Assembly (NCBI GenBank): GCA_030374805.1
Contig: JARGSG010000012.1
Coordinates: forward strand, 992,001 to 1,056,000
Direction of reading: 5' to 3'
From: Gracilaria gracilis
Taxonomy: Eukaryota > Rhodophyta > Florideophyceae > Gracilariales > Gracilariaceae
Length of the DNA stretch: 64,000 bases
In this document: positions 22,701-30,233 of the stretch, one piece after another
Numbering within the stretch: the stretch's first letter is position 1
Layout: the number at the start of each line of letters is the position of its first letter
Notes under the pieces: generated by a model
Told to the model about the DNA's origin: nothing
Seen by the model: only the letters and a program-made list of their open reading frames with translations
Database searches by the model: none
Translations under genes and position numbers: made by a program

Positions 22701-22751
22701 ACGCCGCCGGCGCTGCCGGCTCTGGCGCCGTCGCCGCCGCCGCCCATGTAA
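19725..22751 (+). CDS. Dispatched/Patched-like RND membrane protein (copy 2)
   Basis: 1008 residues from the ATG at 19725; the open frame continues 16 codons upstream but only to a TTG. It is collinear with copy 1, with the same VNHTKKTC start of the first membrane segment, the same GIGADDVFVFTDAW signature and the same C-terminal GYSFDGVAH bundle, so the pair arose by tandem duplication. The soluble loops differ more than the membrane segments. It carries a Pro-rich tail (PPTPPALPALAP) that copy 1 lacks. Codon choice changes along the gene: the first third resembles copy 1, while the last half is strongly GC-ending and leads into the GC peak at 22.5-28.4 kb. The expected role is cargo or lipid export, with substrate unknown. 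Confidence 0.88.
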   Translation: METNVDSIQQPKPVRWALWSVNHTKKTCLIAYAFPLLAIVIIAFSRQFAFDDPDGVDFLIRNDQITRLYDARQAAREQYAFDSSASDVQREKRRLDFDVSILFRGNVPPQFQLPSDADEKRSATNVLTRHNLAELKRIEDSLLNHAEYQSYCLFDDAAKDCAGEQLACAPPLSLLNSPFLYGEWDGERFCGRRNTSQAPSSEQFSSFLETLLSTDDNGNVVVNPQYSELLGKDLLLRTNSTWLMRSILRIGGPFNNFSSIEDRREQQENQYIQWGLDRKDQVETLSTETQDVTLTSTKLGNAAFSGVALRDLSFCVVAIALVFGVIWFHTGSGWLAVAAMGQVFFAFPLAYVLYRFVFQQKYFAPLQILSIFLLLGIGADDVFVFTDAWKQSLVDLGSEADDITRMDWTYRRAIKAMTVTSVTTAAAFFVTATSPIMPISTLGVWAGLLVLAQFALVMSAYPSAVILWHRFWSKRACLPCFKKSDDSERSSMPFYFKCLPGQWQKKKDRAGLHYSFLERFFGGRWTKMINRLRYALVVVALVLSSVGIYGATKLQPIQEAEQFLPSEHPLRVLQSTISNDFAGEQSQPMLETRLTWGIADIDRTGTSRFRPESVGRAVLDETMDLRSREAQQHILDTCERLRSSDEFVSGEVAAQRDAVDCWVAEYEQWRRQHVGDANGLKTFDTQQQLADDVLRFSDFTLANGSKPFKRYVQSQAIALSAARDRVLLTEIRFRTRTRIVLTAKSMRPVYDAWKAATEAVNARAPAAVNGAVVTGGFDGDVEARINVWAWMRSQEALVRSMFSGIAIMLGVALLTLTACTLNWAVALLATACIGALVAMLLGTMYALGWRLGTTETIGVVISIGYSFDGVAHIATAYVECAKTARYDRVRHALLTLGVSIWFGCVSTLLAALLLLPAVITFFIKFAALLISTVVLSVVWSLALFPALLLVAGPQRDTGSLRAAARRVAAALRARREHTCHDVEPPKGEEPPPTPPALPALAPSPPPPM

Positions 22752-23759
22752 CTTTAGATAGACCAACTCTTTAAGATAAATGTAATGCGGAGCGGCGCGG
22801 CAACACGTGCGCGATGCGCGCCGCGCGCGCGCGCGCGCGCCGCGCACCACATCGCGAGAGACGGACGGCTGCGCGCCGCGCGCCGCACATGACGTGCGCG
22901 CAGCGACGCGACGCGACGCGACGCGACGCGACGTATGCAAAGTAGCGTAGATATGAGCGCGCGCGCGCGCCGGGCCGTCACCTTCGCGCAAAAACGAACT
23001 GCCGGCAGGCGGCGACGGACGGATCAGCGGCGAGCGCGCCTCGGCGCGCACAGTAAAAATAAGCGCGCGCACTGTCAGCGCGCGCTCTGTCAGCGCTCGC
23101 GGCGCTTACAGCGCGCGCGGCGGCGTGTTCGTGCCAAGTGCGCGCGCAGCACGTACCACAGCACGCCACGGCGGCGCACTGTACGTGCGCCGCGCGCGCT
23201 GGCAGCCACACGCGCGCGCACACGCGCGCGCCGCGCGCAGTGTCGAGCGGCGCGCGCACGCGTGCGCGCGCATCCGCCACCCGTGCTGTGCCCAAGATCA
23301 CATCGCCCGCAGCCGCCGCTGCGCGCTGCCGCCGCTGCCGCCGCTGCCGCCCGCGCGATGCCGCCGTCGGCGTCGGCGTCGCGCCTGCACCGGTGCGAAC
23401 GCCGCGCACGACGTCGCGCCGCGCCGCGCCGCCGTTCGCCGTCCCGGTGCCCGAGACGCGTCACGCCGCTGCCCTACACGCGTCCGAAAAAGGCGCTGCG
23501 CATGCGCGCGCGCGCGCGCGCGCGTCACACGCCGCGCGCGCTGCCCCTGCCCGACGCTCGGCGCAGCTCGCGCGGCGGGCGCGTGGAGCGCGCTGTTCAT
23601 ATTGCGCGCGCCGCTGGCTGCGGCCGCGCTGCCGCCGTCGACGCCCGCACCCGTAACCCCCCCCCCCACTCCGTCGCCGCTTGTTTTTGTCGTCTCCGCG
23701 CCGCTCTGCTTGTCGCTGCCACCGCCGCCGCCGCCGCCACCTTCGCCGTCGTAACCGCC
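22752..23759. other. Extremely GC-rich intergenic/leader DNA
   Basis: CpG-dense DNA with alternating (GC)n tracts near 22824-22842 and 23501-23523, which have Z-DNA potential. Every frame stays open because stop codons are rare at this composition, so long frames here carry no weight. Confidence 0.5.
22904..22933. repeat. GACGC pentamer tandem repeat
   Basis: About six consecutive GACGC units about 150 bp downstream of RND copy 2. Confidence 0.85.
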
Positions 23760-23906
23760 ATGTCGTCGCCCGTGCCGCTCGCCAATTCGCCCCCGTCGCC
23801 CGCCTCCGTGTCGTCGTCCACTGTCGCCATTGCCGCTGCTGCCACTGCTGCCACTGCTGCCGTTGCGCCCACCACCACTGCTTCTTCCTCCATCACATCC
23901 TCCTCC

Positions 23907-23938
<32 letters not shown>

Positions 23939-25139
23939 CTCCTCCTCCGCCGCCTCCGCCGCCTCTACCGTCACCACCACCGCCTCCACAACCGCCATAA
24001 ACGCCACCACCACCGCCACAACAGCCACCACCACTACCGCCGTCGTCGTCGCTGCCGTTTCGCGCGCGCGCTGTGCCGCGCCGCCTCCGCCGCCGCCGCC
24101 GCCTTCCACCACCACCACCACCGCCGCTCCCGCCGCGCCGCCTCCCGCGCCGCCCACCGTCAGTCGCGCGCCGCCCGCCGTCGTCGCCGCGTCGTCGCCC
24201 ACGCGCGCGCCGCCGCCCGCCCCCGCGCCTCGCCTGCCGCTCTCACCGCACGGCCGCCCGCCGCCCGTCGCGTCGGCCGCCTCCTCCGACAGCGCCAGCT
24301 ACTGCACGCGTCTGTCGGCCGACTCGCCGCCGCCGCGCCGCGCCGACGACTCGCTGCTGGACGCGGGCAGCGAGCACGTCACCATCTGGAACCGCCTGGA
24401 GCGCCGCAAGATCGCGGGCAATGCCGCGCCGCTGCGCCGCAACGTGCACGCTTACCTGCACAAGCACAAGGACTGCGAGGTGTACACGGGACAGGACCTC
24501 AAGCCGGGCCAAAAGCCGCGCAAGGTCATCAAGAAGAGGCAGCGCGTGGTGGAGCCTTCGGAGGAGGATGTGAGGGCGCGCATGCGCTTCTTCGCGCACA
24601 CTTACCCGCCCTCTGCGCCTGTGTCGCGCGCCGCCGCTACTGCTGCTACCGCCGTTTCGAAGGGTGCGCAGCGTTCGCTGTGCGCTACTTGGTCGTCGCA
24701 GTCGTTGCACGCGCATGGCGCCGACGCTGGCGCTGGCGCTATGCCATGCTGTGAGATGGGAAGACTGGTGTACACTCGTCAGACGGTGCTGCCGTCGCCG
24801 TCGCCGTCGCCGACGCCGTCGCCGACGCCGTCGTCGCAGCCGGTCACCACGCGACTGCACACGGTGTGCGGATCGTACGCGTGCCGCCTGCGGCGCGTGG
24901 GCGTCAACGGGCAGCTACACCCGTCGCTGCGCGGCGGCTTTGACGACGCCATGTGGCGCGCCGCCACGGACGACGACTGCTTTAGCGAGCTCAACTCGCT
25001 ATGCAGCGACGACGTGCTGCACGCCAATCGCGTACCGGGCGCCATCGTGATGGATGTGGACGACAGCGCGCTGGTACGCAAGCTGCCGCCGTTGTCGCTG
25101 GACTTTAGTGAAAGCGACGAAAGTCTGCTGCTGTCGTAA
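23760..25139 (+). CDS. Ser/Pro/Ala-rich protein with conserved-looking core, possible nuclear regulator
   Basis: 459 residues from the ATG at 23760 (context GTAACCGCCATG). The frame is open upstream to 22935, but that part is arginine-rich low complexity caused by base composition, so I chose the internal ATG. Residues 1-190 are poly-Ser, poly-Thr, poly-Ala and poly-Pro. A compact, charged, non-repetitive block follows at about 200-265 and includes [16 protein letters not shown] and an acidic-aromatic DCEVYTGQD, then a basic cluster ([11 protein letters not shown]) that could be a nuclear localisation signal. A second ordered region with acidic Ser-rich ends closes the protein. The style (disordered tail, basic core, acidic C-terminus) suggests a transcription or chromatin factor. 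I cannot name a family. It converges on the next gene, with 47 bp between stops. Confidence 0.6.
23896..23949 (+). repeat. (TCC)n microsatellite encoding poly-Ser
   Basis: About 18 near-perfect TCC/TCT triplets inside the preceding gene, giving a run of roughly 17 serines. Likely length-variable. Confidence 0.9.
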
Positions 25140-25186
25140 ACGTTTTTCTTTTTTGTTTGTGTGTGAGTGCTGAGCACAGTGTGCTC

Positions 25187-26857
25187 TCACCACTGCCGCC
25201 GCGACGTGCCCAGCGCGCTGTACACGCACAGCCCTAACACGTCAAAGCCGATCGCCAGCGCGAACACGGCGCCCCAGTCGTCCGCAGTGCGTTGCAGCAC
25301 CCAGCCCGACAGCGCCACGCCCACCAGCCCCGGCACTGACGCGAACGTGTTGGACACGCCCAGCAGCGTGCCCGCCGCGCGCGGCGCCACCTCCGCGTGG
25401 TTGGCGTACACGCCCGACTGCGAGAAGCTGCCCAGCGCCAGCGCGCCCGTCACCAGCGCCACCGCTGCGCCGCGTCGCTGCGCGCCGCTCAGCAGCGTCA
25501 GCATCAGCGCCGGCCCGCCAAACCCCACCGCCTGCATCGCCTTGCGCGTGTGCGTCGTGCTCAGTCCGCGCTGCTGCAGCCGCGACGCCACCCAGCCGCC
25601 CGCGTTGGCCGACACCAGCATCGCCACCCACGGCAGCGTGGCTAGCAGCGACGAGTGCGCCACGTCCACGTTGAAGCGCGAGTTGAGGTACGACGGTAGC
25701 CAGCTTAGCAGCACAAAGTAGCCCCACGTGCAGCAAAAGTGCGCCACGATGATTGCCCACACGCACCGCCGCGACAGCATCTCGCACACGCTGGGCACAT
25801 ACTCGTCGTCCAGCCGCGCCTGTTGCTCGTCGCCGTCGCGCGCGTTCTCGCCGTCGCGCGCGTTCTCGCCGTCGCGCGCGTTCTCGCCGCCCAGTTCGAG
25901 CTTGCCGTGCAGTTCGCCGTCGAGCGCGCCTTCTTCCGTCGCCAGCGGCGGCGGCGGAGACGGAGACGGCGACGGCGACAGCGACGCGGCCGGCTGCAGC
26001 TCGTCGCCGCGCTGCGACAACGGCTCGAACGGCTGCGCGTCGTCGTCGCCACGCGGCGCCGTCTGCGCGTAGAACAGCGCCGTCCACGCAACGCCCACCA
26101 GCGCGCACACATAAAACACATAGCGCCAGTTCGCCACGCTCATGATGGCCGGCGTGATGAGCAGCCCCACGATAGAGCCGCCGTACATGCCCGAGTAGAT
26201 GAACGCCAACGCGCGCGCGCGCGCATTGTCATCGGGGATGGCCGTGGTCACCAGCGAGTTCATGGCCGGCATGGCAACGCCCTCGCCCACGCCCATGAGC
26301 ACGCGCACCAGCAGCAGCGCGCCGAACGACACATCGGCCGCCACGGCCGTGAGCGCCGTGCACACGCTCCACGCCAACACGCCAAACGCGAGCACGGAGC
26401 GGCCGCCGTGCGCGTCGGCCAGCTTTCCGCCCACGATCTGCGTGCTCATGTAGCCCAGGAAGAAGATGGCTTGCACCACGCCCTTGCGCGTCTGCTGCCA
26501 GCCAAACTCGCGCGCCATGGGGATGATGGCCACGGACAGGTTGATGCGGTCCATGTTGCAGATGACAAAGGACAGAAAGCAGTGCACGACGGTGAGCAGC
26601 GGCGGCGTGCAAGGTATTCTGTTGCGAGGCGCGTGGCGCTGAGGCGCGGTGGGGTGCAGCGGCGACGTCATGCGCGGCGACGGCGGTGGCAGCAGCGGTG
26701 GTGGTGGATGGGGCGCGGGGACGCGCGGAAGGCGCTCGACGGGGCTGACATTGGCGCTTGCCCCAAGGGCGCGTGCATGATGAGGTTGCGACGACGGTGG
26801 AAAGGAGGCCAGCTTGGGGCGGTGCAATGACGCGTGGCAGTTGCCAAACAGCAGCAA
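25187..26857 (-). CDS. PHT4/SLC17-type major facilitator anion transporter, probably plastid
   Basis: 556 residues. About 90 N-terminal residues rich in Pro, His, Ser and Arg with few acidic residues could be an organelle-targeting sequence. The core is a 12-segment major facilitator. The first helix carries CNMDRINLSVAI, the hallmark of PHT4 (ANTR) and animal SLC17 carriers. Loop 2-3 GGKLADAHGGR matches the MFS GxLaDrxGgr motif, and RVLMGVGEG is in helix 4. The central loop (about 268-350) is long, acidic and repetitive, with three tandem GENARD units. The C-terminal half includes FSQSGVYANHAEVAPR, also typical of PHT4. Plant members move phosphate or ascorbate across plastid membranes, often with sodium; the substrate here is inferred. 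A 34-G run lies 100 bp upstream of the start. Confidence 0.85.
   Translation of the reverse strand: MLLFGNCHASLHRPKLASFPPSSQPHHARALGASANVSPVERLPRVPAPHPPPPLLPPPSPRMTSPLHPTAPQRHAPRNRIPCTPPLLTVVHCFLSFVICNMDRINLSVAIIPMAREFGWQQTRKGVVQAIFFLGYMSTQIVGGKLADAHGGRSVLAFGVLAWSVCTALTAVAADVSFGALLLVRVLMGVGEGVAMPAMNSLVTTAIPDDNARARALAFIYSGMYGGSIVGLLITPAIMSVANWRYVFYVCALVGVAWTALFYAQTAPRGDDDAQPFEPLSQRGDELQPAASLSPSPSPSPPPPLATEEGALDGELHGKLELGGENARDGENARDGENARDGDEQQARLDDEYVPSVCEMLSRRCVWAIIVAHFCCTWGYFVLLSWLPSYLNSRFNVDVAHSSLLATLPWVAMLVSANAGGWVASRLQQRGLSTTHTRKAMQAVGFGGPALMLTLLSGAQRRGAAVALVTGALALGSFSQSGVYANHAEVAPRAAGTLLGVSNTFASVPGLVGVALSGWVLQRTADDWGAVFALAIGFDVLGLCVYSALGTSRRQW
25833..25886 (-). repeat. 18-bp in-frame tandem repeat in the transporter loop
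   Basis: Three exact copies of an 18-bp unit encoding GENARD, within the central hydrophilic loop. Confidence 0.9.
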
Positions 26858-26956
26858 GTTGAGCGTAAGTTGAGGGGGGGTTTAATTGGGCGCTTGCACG
26901 TTCAATTGGCGGGAATGCAGGAGGGGGTGGACTACGAGTGCGCACGAGGCGCGGTA

Positions 26957-26990
<34 letters not shown>
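26957..26990 (+). repeat. 34-base G homopolymer
   Basis: An uninterrupted run of 34 G in the upstream region of the PHT4-like gene. On that gene's coding strand it is poly-C. It can form G-quadruplexes and is liable to length errors in sequencing. Confidence 0.9.
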
Positions 26991-26992
<2 letters not shown>

Positions 26993-27170
26993 GGGGAAGG
27001 GAGAGATGTTTACAAAGGTTGCTTGGCGCAAAAAACAGAACAAGCGTATTGTACTACACAAACAGAGCGAAGGAAGGAGGTTCATACATGCATGCAGCCC
27101 ATCAACACAAAGTCGCCACTGTGTCGGGGGCCGACGGAACGCGACGACACACAGCCTCGGAACGGGTCTT

Positions 27171-27638
27171 CTACTCGCGCGCACACAAGCAAGCAAACGG
27201 AAACAGCGGGCGGTAAGTATATGGGCGGCGCGACGTGACACAACAAAGCAAACGCGGGGGGCTAACACAGCCAACAAACGTACCTCGCACCAATTGCTGC
27301 CCATCGTGTTCAAACAGCAGTCTGCCATGCGAGTCGGTGCGGCGCCTGGCGCGTCTGGCGCGCGTCAACGTACTTCGCCTCCGTCGCCTCGACTGCGCGG
27401 ACTGGTGCGGCGTGGCAGGCGCAGGCGCACCGCAGCAGCGCGCGTGCGCGTCTGGCGGCGTCGGCGCGTCGCGCGCTGCAGCGGCAGGCGCGGGCGGCGC
27501 GGCAGGCGGCGCGCCGTCAGACTGGTGGCCGTCGTCGTCGTCGTCGTCGTCGCCCTGCGTGAGCGGCGGCGCGACGCAGATGAGCAGTCGCTTGTAGTTC
27601 TTCGCGATGTAGTCACTGAGCACGCCGGGCACGGCCAT
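27171..27638 (-). CDS. Possible minus-strand gene or first exon, unknown product
   Basis: From the ATG at 27636-27638 the frame begins with a non-repetitive stretch (MAVPGVLSDYIAKNYKRLL) and an Asp run, and becomes Ala/Pro/Arg-rich. A potential 5' splice site, GAG|GTACGT, occurs near 27281 after another ordered stretch (GRLLFEHDGQQLVR). A GTAAGT on the same strand at about 27778 and a long pyrimidine tract (27661-27709) with a CAG soon after the ATG also look like an intron, so the exon structure is unresolved. No family recognised. GC-rich composition keeps all frames open, so coding is uncertain. Confidence 0.25.
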   Translation of the reverse strand: MAVPGVLSDYIAKNYKRLLICVAPPLTQGDDDDDDDGHQSDGAPPAAPPAPAAAARDAPTPPDAHARCCGAPAPATPHQSAQSRRRRRSTLTRARRARRRTDSHGRLLFEHDGQQLVRGTFVGCVSPPRLLCCVTSRRPYTYRPLFPFACLCARE

Positions 27639-27660
27639 GTCGGGTGGGGCGCGGGGCGGG

Positions 27661-27709
27661 GGGGAGGAGGAGGAGGAGGAGGAGGAGGAGGAGGAGGAGG
27701 AAGAGGAGC
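27661..27709. repeat. (GAG)n microsatellite
   Basis: About 16 GAG/GGA triplets, TCC-rich on the minus strand. It resembles the coding TCC run at 23.9 kb but here it is probably intronic or leader DNA. Confidence 0.9.
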
Positions 27710-28467
27710 GGCAGCGGAGAGCGGGCGAGCAAAGCCAACAGAGAAGGCACAACGCGCGGGTGGCGTAGGTAACTTACGAAGGGTTAGCTCGAAGCAGCGC
27801 GCGCGGGGCGCCTCTTGCGCGGCAGCCGCTGTTGTTGTACCTCCCCACTGGAGTCGCCAGCGCGCAATGGCGCCGGTCCGGGTGCGGGGCGCGCGCAGCG
27901 CAGCGCAGCGGTCGCGACGCGCTGCGGAGCGTGCAACGGAAACGGCCAACTCCCGACGGGCGACACGTGTTGGCGCGCTGTGACACGCGCGCCACGCGCG
28001 CCACGCGTACGACGTGGCGGGGGTTGAGATGCAAAAAAAAAGTGGCGCCAACGGACGGTGCGGCTTGTTTTTTTAACACGCGCAGCAGCAGCATGCACCG
28101 GTGCGGCGCGGCGGCGTCAAGACGGCACGCGCGGCGCGGCGTGGCGTGGCGTGCGCGTGGCGTTGCAGCGCGGCGCTTGAGAGCGCTCGCGTGCAAGCGG
28201 TCGCTGAATCCCCGTCACCATCTCGCGAGCTAACAGTTCATCCGCCAGTTAGCGCGCGCGCGCGCGCCGCCGCCGCCGCCGCCGCCGCCCGTCCGTCGCT
28301 TACTGTCCACGTCATGTTCTTTCACAGCGAAGAAAAACGCCCCTTGCTTTACATGCGAGCTTCAACGCCGCGCCACGCGCGTCTTGCTCGCCCTGTCACG
28401 CTCGCGCCCGCGCACTGCATGCCTTTATCTACCGTTGTACTCCTACCAGACGCTATCTTACTCCTTT
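27710..28467. other. GC-rich intergenic DNA
   Basis: Open frames on both strands are compositional. A (GC)n(GCC)n patch is at 28254-28289. No supported gene unless it is an upstream exon of the candidate at 27.2-27.6 kb. Confidence 0.4.
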
Positions 28468-29714
28468 TCACGCTGTCAGTTCCTTCTTCAGCTCTCCGCT
28501 CTCCACCAGTTCCTTCACAATGTCCAACCCGCCAATCAACTTGCCCTTCGAGTACAGCTGCGGGAACGTCGGCCAATGCGATAGTTTCTTCAGCCCCTGA
28601 CGCACTTCGTTGTCCGTCAAGATGTCAAAGTGTTCAAACTGCACCCCTTGCTCGCGAAGCATTTCCGTAATCTTCCTGGAGAATCCACACCGAGGCATTG
28701 ACGGACTGCCCTTCATGAACAGCATCACCTCTCCGCGGTTCACCAATCCCGTCAGTCGCTCGCGAGCTTCCACCGACAACCCGTCCGCCTCCTCGCTTTC
28801 CTGCTGCCTCACCGCTGCTTCGTTCCCGTTGGCGCTCTGTGTTTTCTGCGAAACCTCTGCTCCAGTGGCGCTCTCACTGTCCCTCTTTCTCTCAGCCTGC
28901 TTCACGACCTTCGCGTCCTTCGCGTCCTCCGCCCCTTCCTCCTGCCCGCCGCTCATAAGCTCGTCTACAAGTTGTCCCTCGTCCGCCAATTCGCGCAAGA
29001 TATCGATACCGCCAATCAGCTTTCCTCCAGCAAACACCATCGGAAACGTAGGCCAATTAAACCGTTCCTTCATAACCCTTCGCACCTCCGCGTCCTCCAG
29101 AATGTTGAACGTCTTAAACTGCACCCCTGCCGTGCGAAGCACCTCCACCGCCTGTCTGCTGAACCCGCATCTCGGCTCGTCAGCCGTTCCCTTCATCACC
29201 AGCGTCACTTCACCCAGCGTGCTCACCACGTCGCAAGCCGCATTCAGCAGCGTTGTATTCGAGCTTTCCGTCACCCAGCGAACGTTCTTCGACAGCAGCA
29301 CTGCATCAGCTCCTGAACAACGTCGCACCAGACGCTTACCAGCAAAAAAGAGAAATGTAGGCACCGTAGATACGTCGTATCGCTTCATAATTGTAGGCAT
29401 TTTCTCGGGTTCCATTGACGTGAACAGCACCGGCACGTGTTCATCCACCGTCATGTTTGCATACCGCTTGCTATTTTCCGCTTCCACAGTTTGAAACACC
29501 GCGTTCATTTGCTCGCATGGCGCAGCCCATGGCGCCCAACAATTCACCACCATCCGAACGCCACTCTTCTCAAACGCCGCACCCACGCACACGTTAGTCC
29601 ATCATACGGCTTGCGGTCAGCGTGAAGGGGAGGAGCGCTTGAACTTACCGAGATGAGAGAGTCAAGCTCATGGTCTGTGGAAATGGCATGCACGCCGCTG
29701 TTGCGCTGATCCAT
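28468..29714 (-). CDS. GRX3: Monothiol glutaredoxin GRX3/PICOT type, two exons
   Basis: Coding exons are 29649-29714 and 28468-29568, joined across an 80-base intron, giving 388 residues. Residues 1-115 form a thioredoxin-like domain with the site W-A-A-P-C (36-40), as in PICOT proteins where one Cys of the usual WCxxC is missing. Two glutaredoxin domains follow, each with the monothiol site CGFS (156-159 and 316-319), WPTFP and a GG-D glutathione-binding turn. A charged Lys/Glu linker of about 60 residues separates them. Family knowledge: these proteins bind a bridging [2Fe-2S] cluster with glutathione and take part in cytosolic and nuclear iron regulation and iron-sulfur delivery. The first exon is chosen because it restores the start of the thioredoxin fold ([15 protein letters not shown]) and its splice signals are canonical. 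Confidence 0.9.
29569..29648 (-). other. Spliceosomal intron of the GRX3-like gene
   Basis: 80 bases, 5' GTAAGT, 3' TTTGAG, phase 0, with a yeast-like branch sequence GACTAAC about 30 bases before the 3' end. The pyrimidine tract is weak. Confidence 0.85.
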
Positions 29715-30233
29715 GGGCGCAGCACACGGTTTGGATGTTGCGACCACTTTTGCTGCCAACCACCAAAGTTGAGGACGGGTGCTGGGCGAGAGTGCACGAT
29801 GGCGTGAAGCCTTGGGCAGCGACTGATCGTAGTGAGCGACAAGGAGCAACTTTTGACTCCGGAAGAACAGCGGCGGACGATTTCCACGTTCCAACCCTAA
29901 ACTGGCGGGAGAGGTTTATTAAATAATTTTGATCATTTGCCAATGGTAGGAAACTGATCCAAAACGCGCAGCTCTGGATCCGCCACCCAAGAAAAGAATA
30001 TTTTTACTTTGCACCACTTTGCGGGGCACTTTTTCTACATTCTTCACAGTACGTACCGAAGGTAGATTCTCCGCGACTCATAGATACCGTTGTATACCCT
30101 GGGGGAAAGTGATCACCGGGGCGCTGCGTTGATCTTCACCACCACAACGATGATGGTTGTTGTGCTGCATCTCTATTGCAGGTTCGTATCTTTCTACCGT
30201 TCGTAGCGGTGACTTCTCGCTGGCTCATTTTCA
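29715..30233. other. Divergent intergenic region
   Basis: Shared upstream DNA of the GRX3-like gene (-) and the F-box-like locus (+). It holds one TACCGWWGGTA word at 30054. No gene supported. Confidence 0.4.
30054..30064 (+). promoter_or_regulatory. Copy of 11-bp word TACCGAAGGTA
   Basis: Sits 340 bp upstream of the GRX3-like start and 170 bp upstream of the F-box-like start. One of seven copies. Confidence 0.35.

Noticed and set aside
22935..23759. Upstream extension of the Ser/Pro-rich protein (start at 22935)
   Set aside because: Arg/Ala low complexity in a region where every frame is open because of GC content. The ATG at 23760 has a better context and precedes the patterned protein.
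25739..26830. Long plus-strand frame opposite the PHT4-like gene
   Set aside because: Arg/His-rich mirror of the transporter coding sequence, with no domain.
27006..27983. 325-codon plus-strand frame
   Set aside because: Arg/Gly-rich, driven by composition. Splice-like signals favour the other strand.
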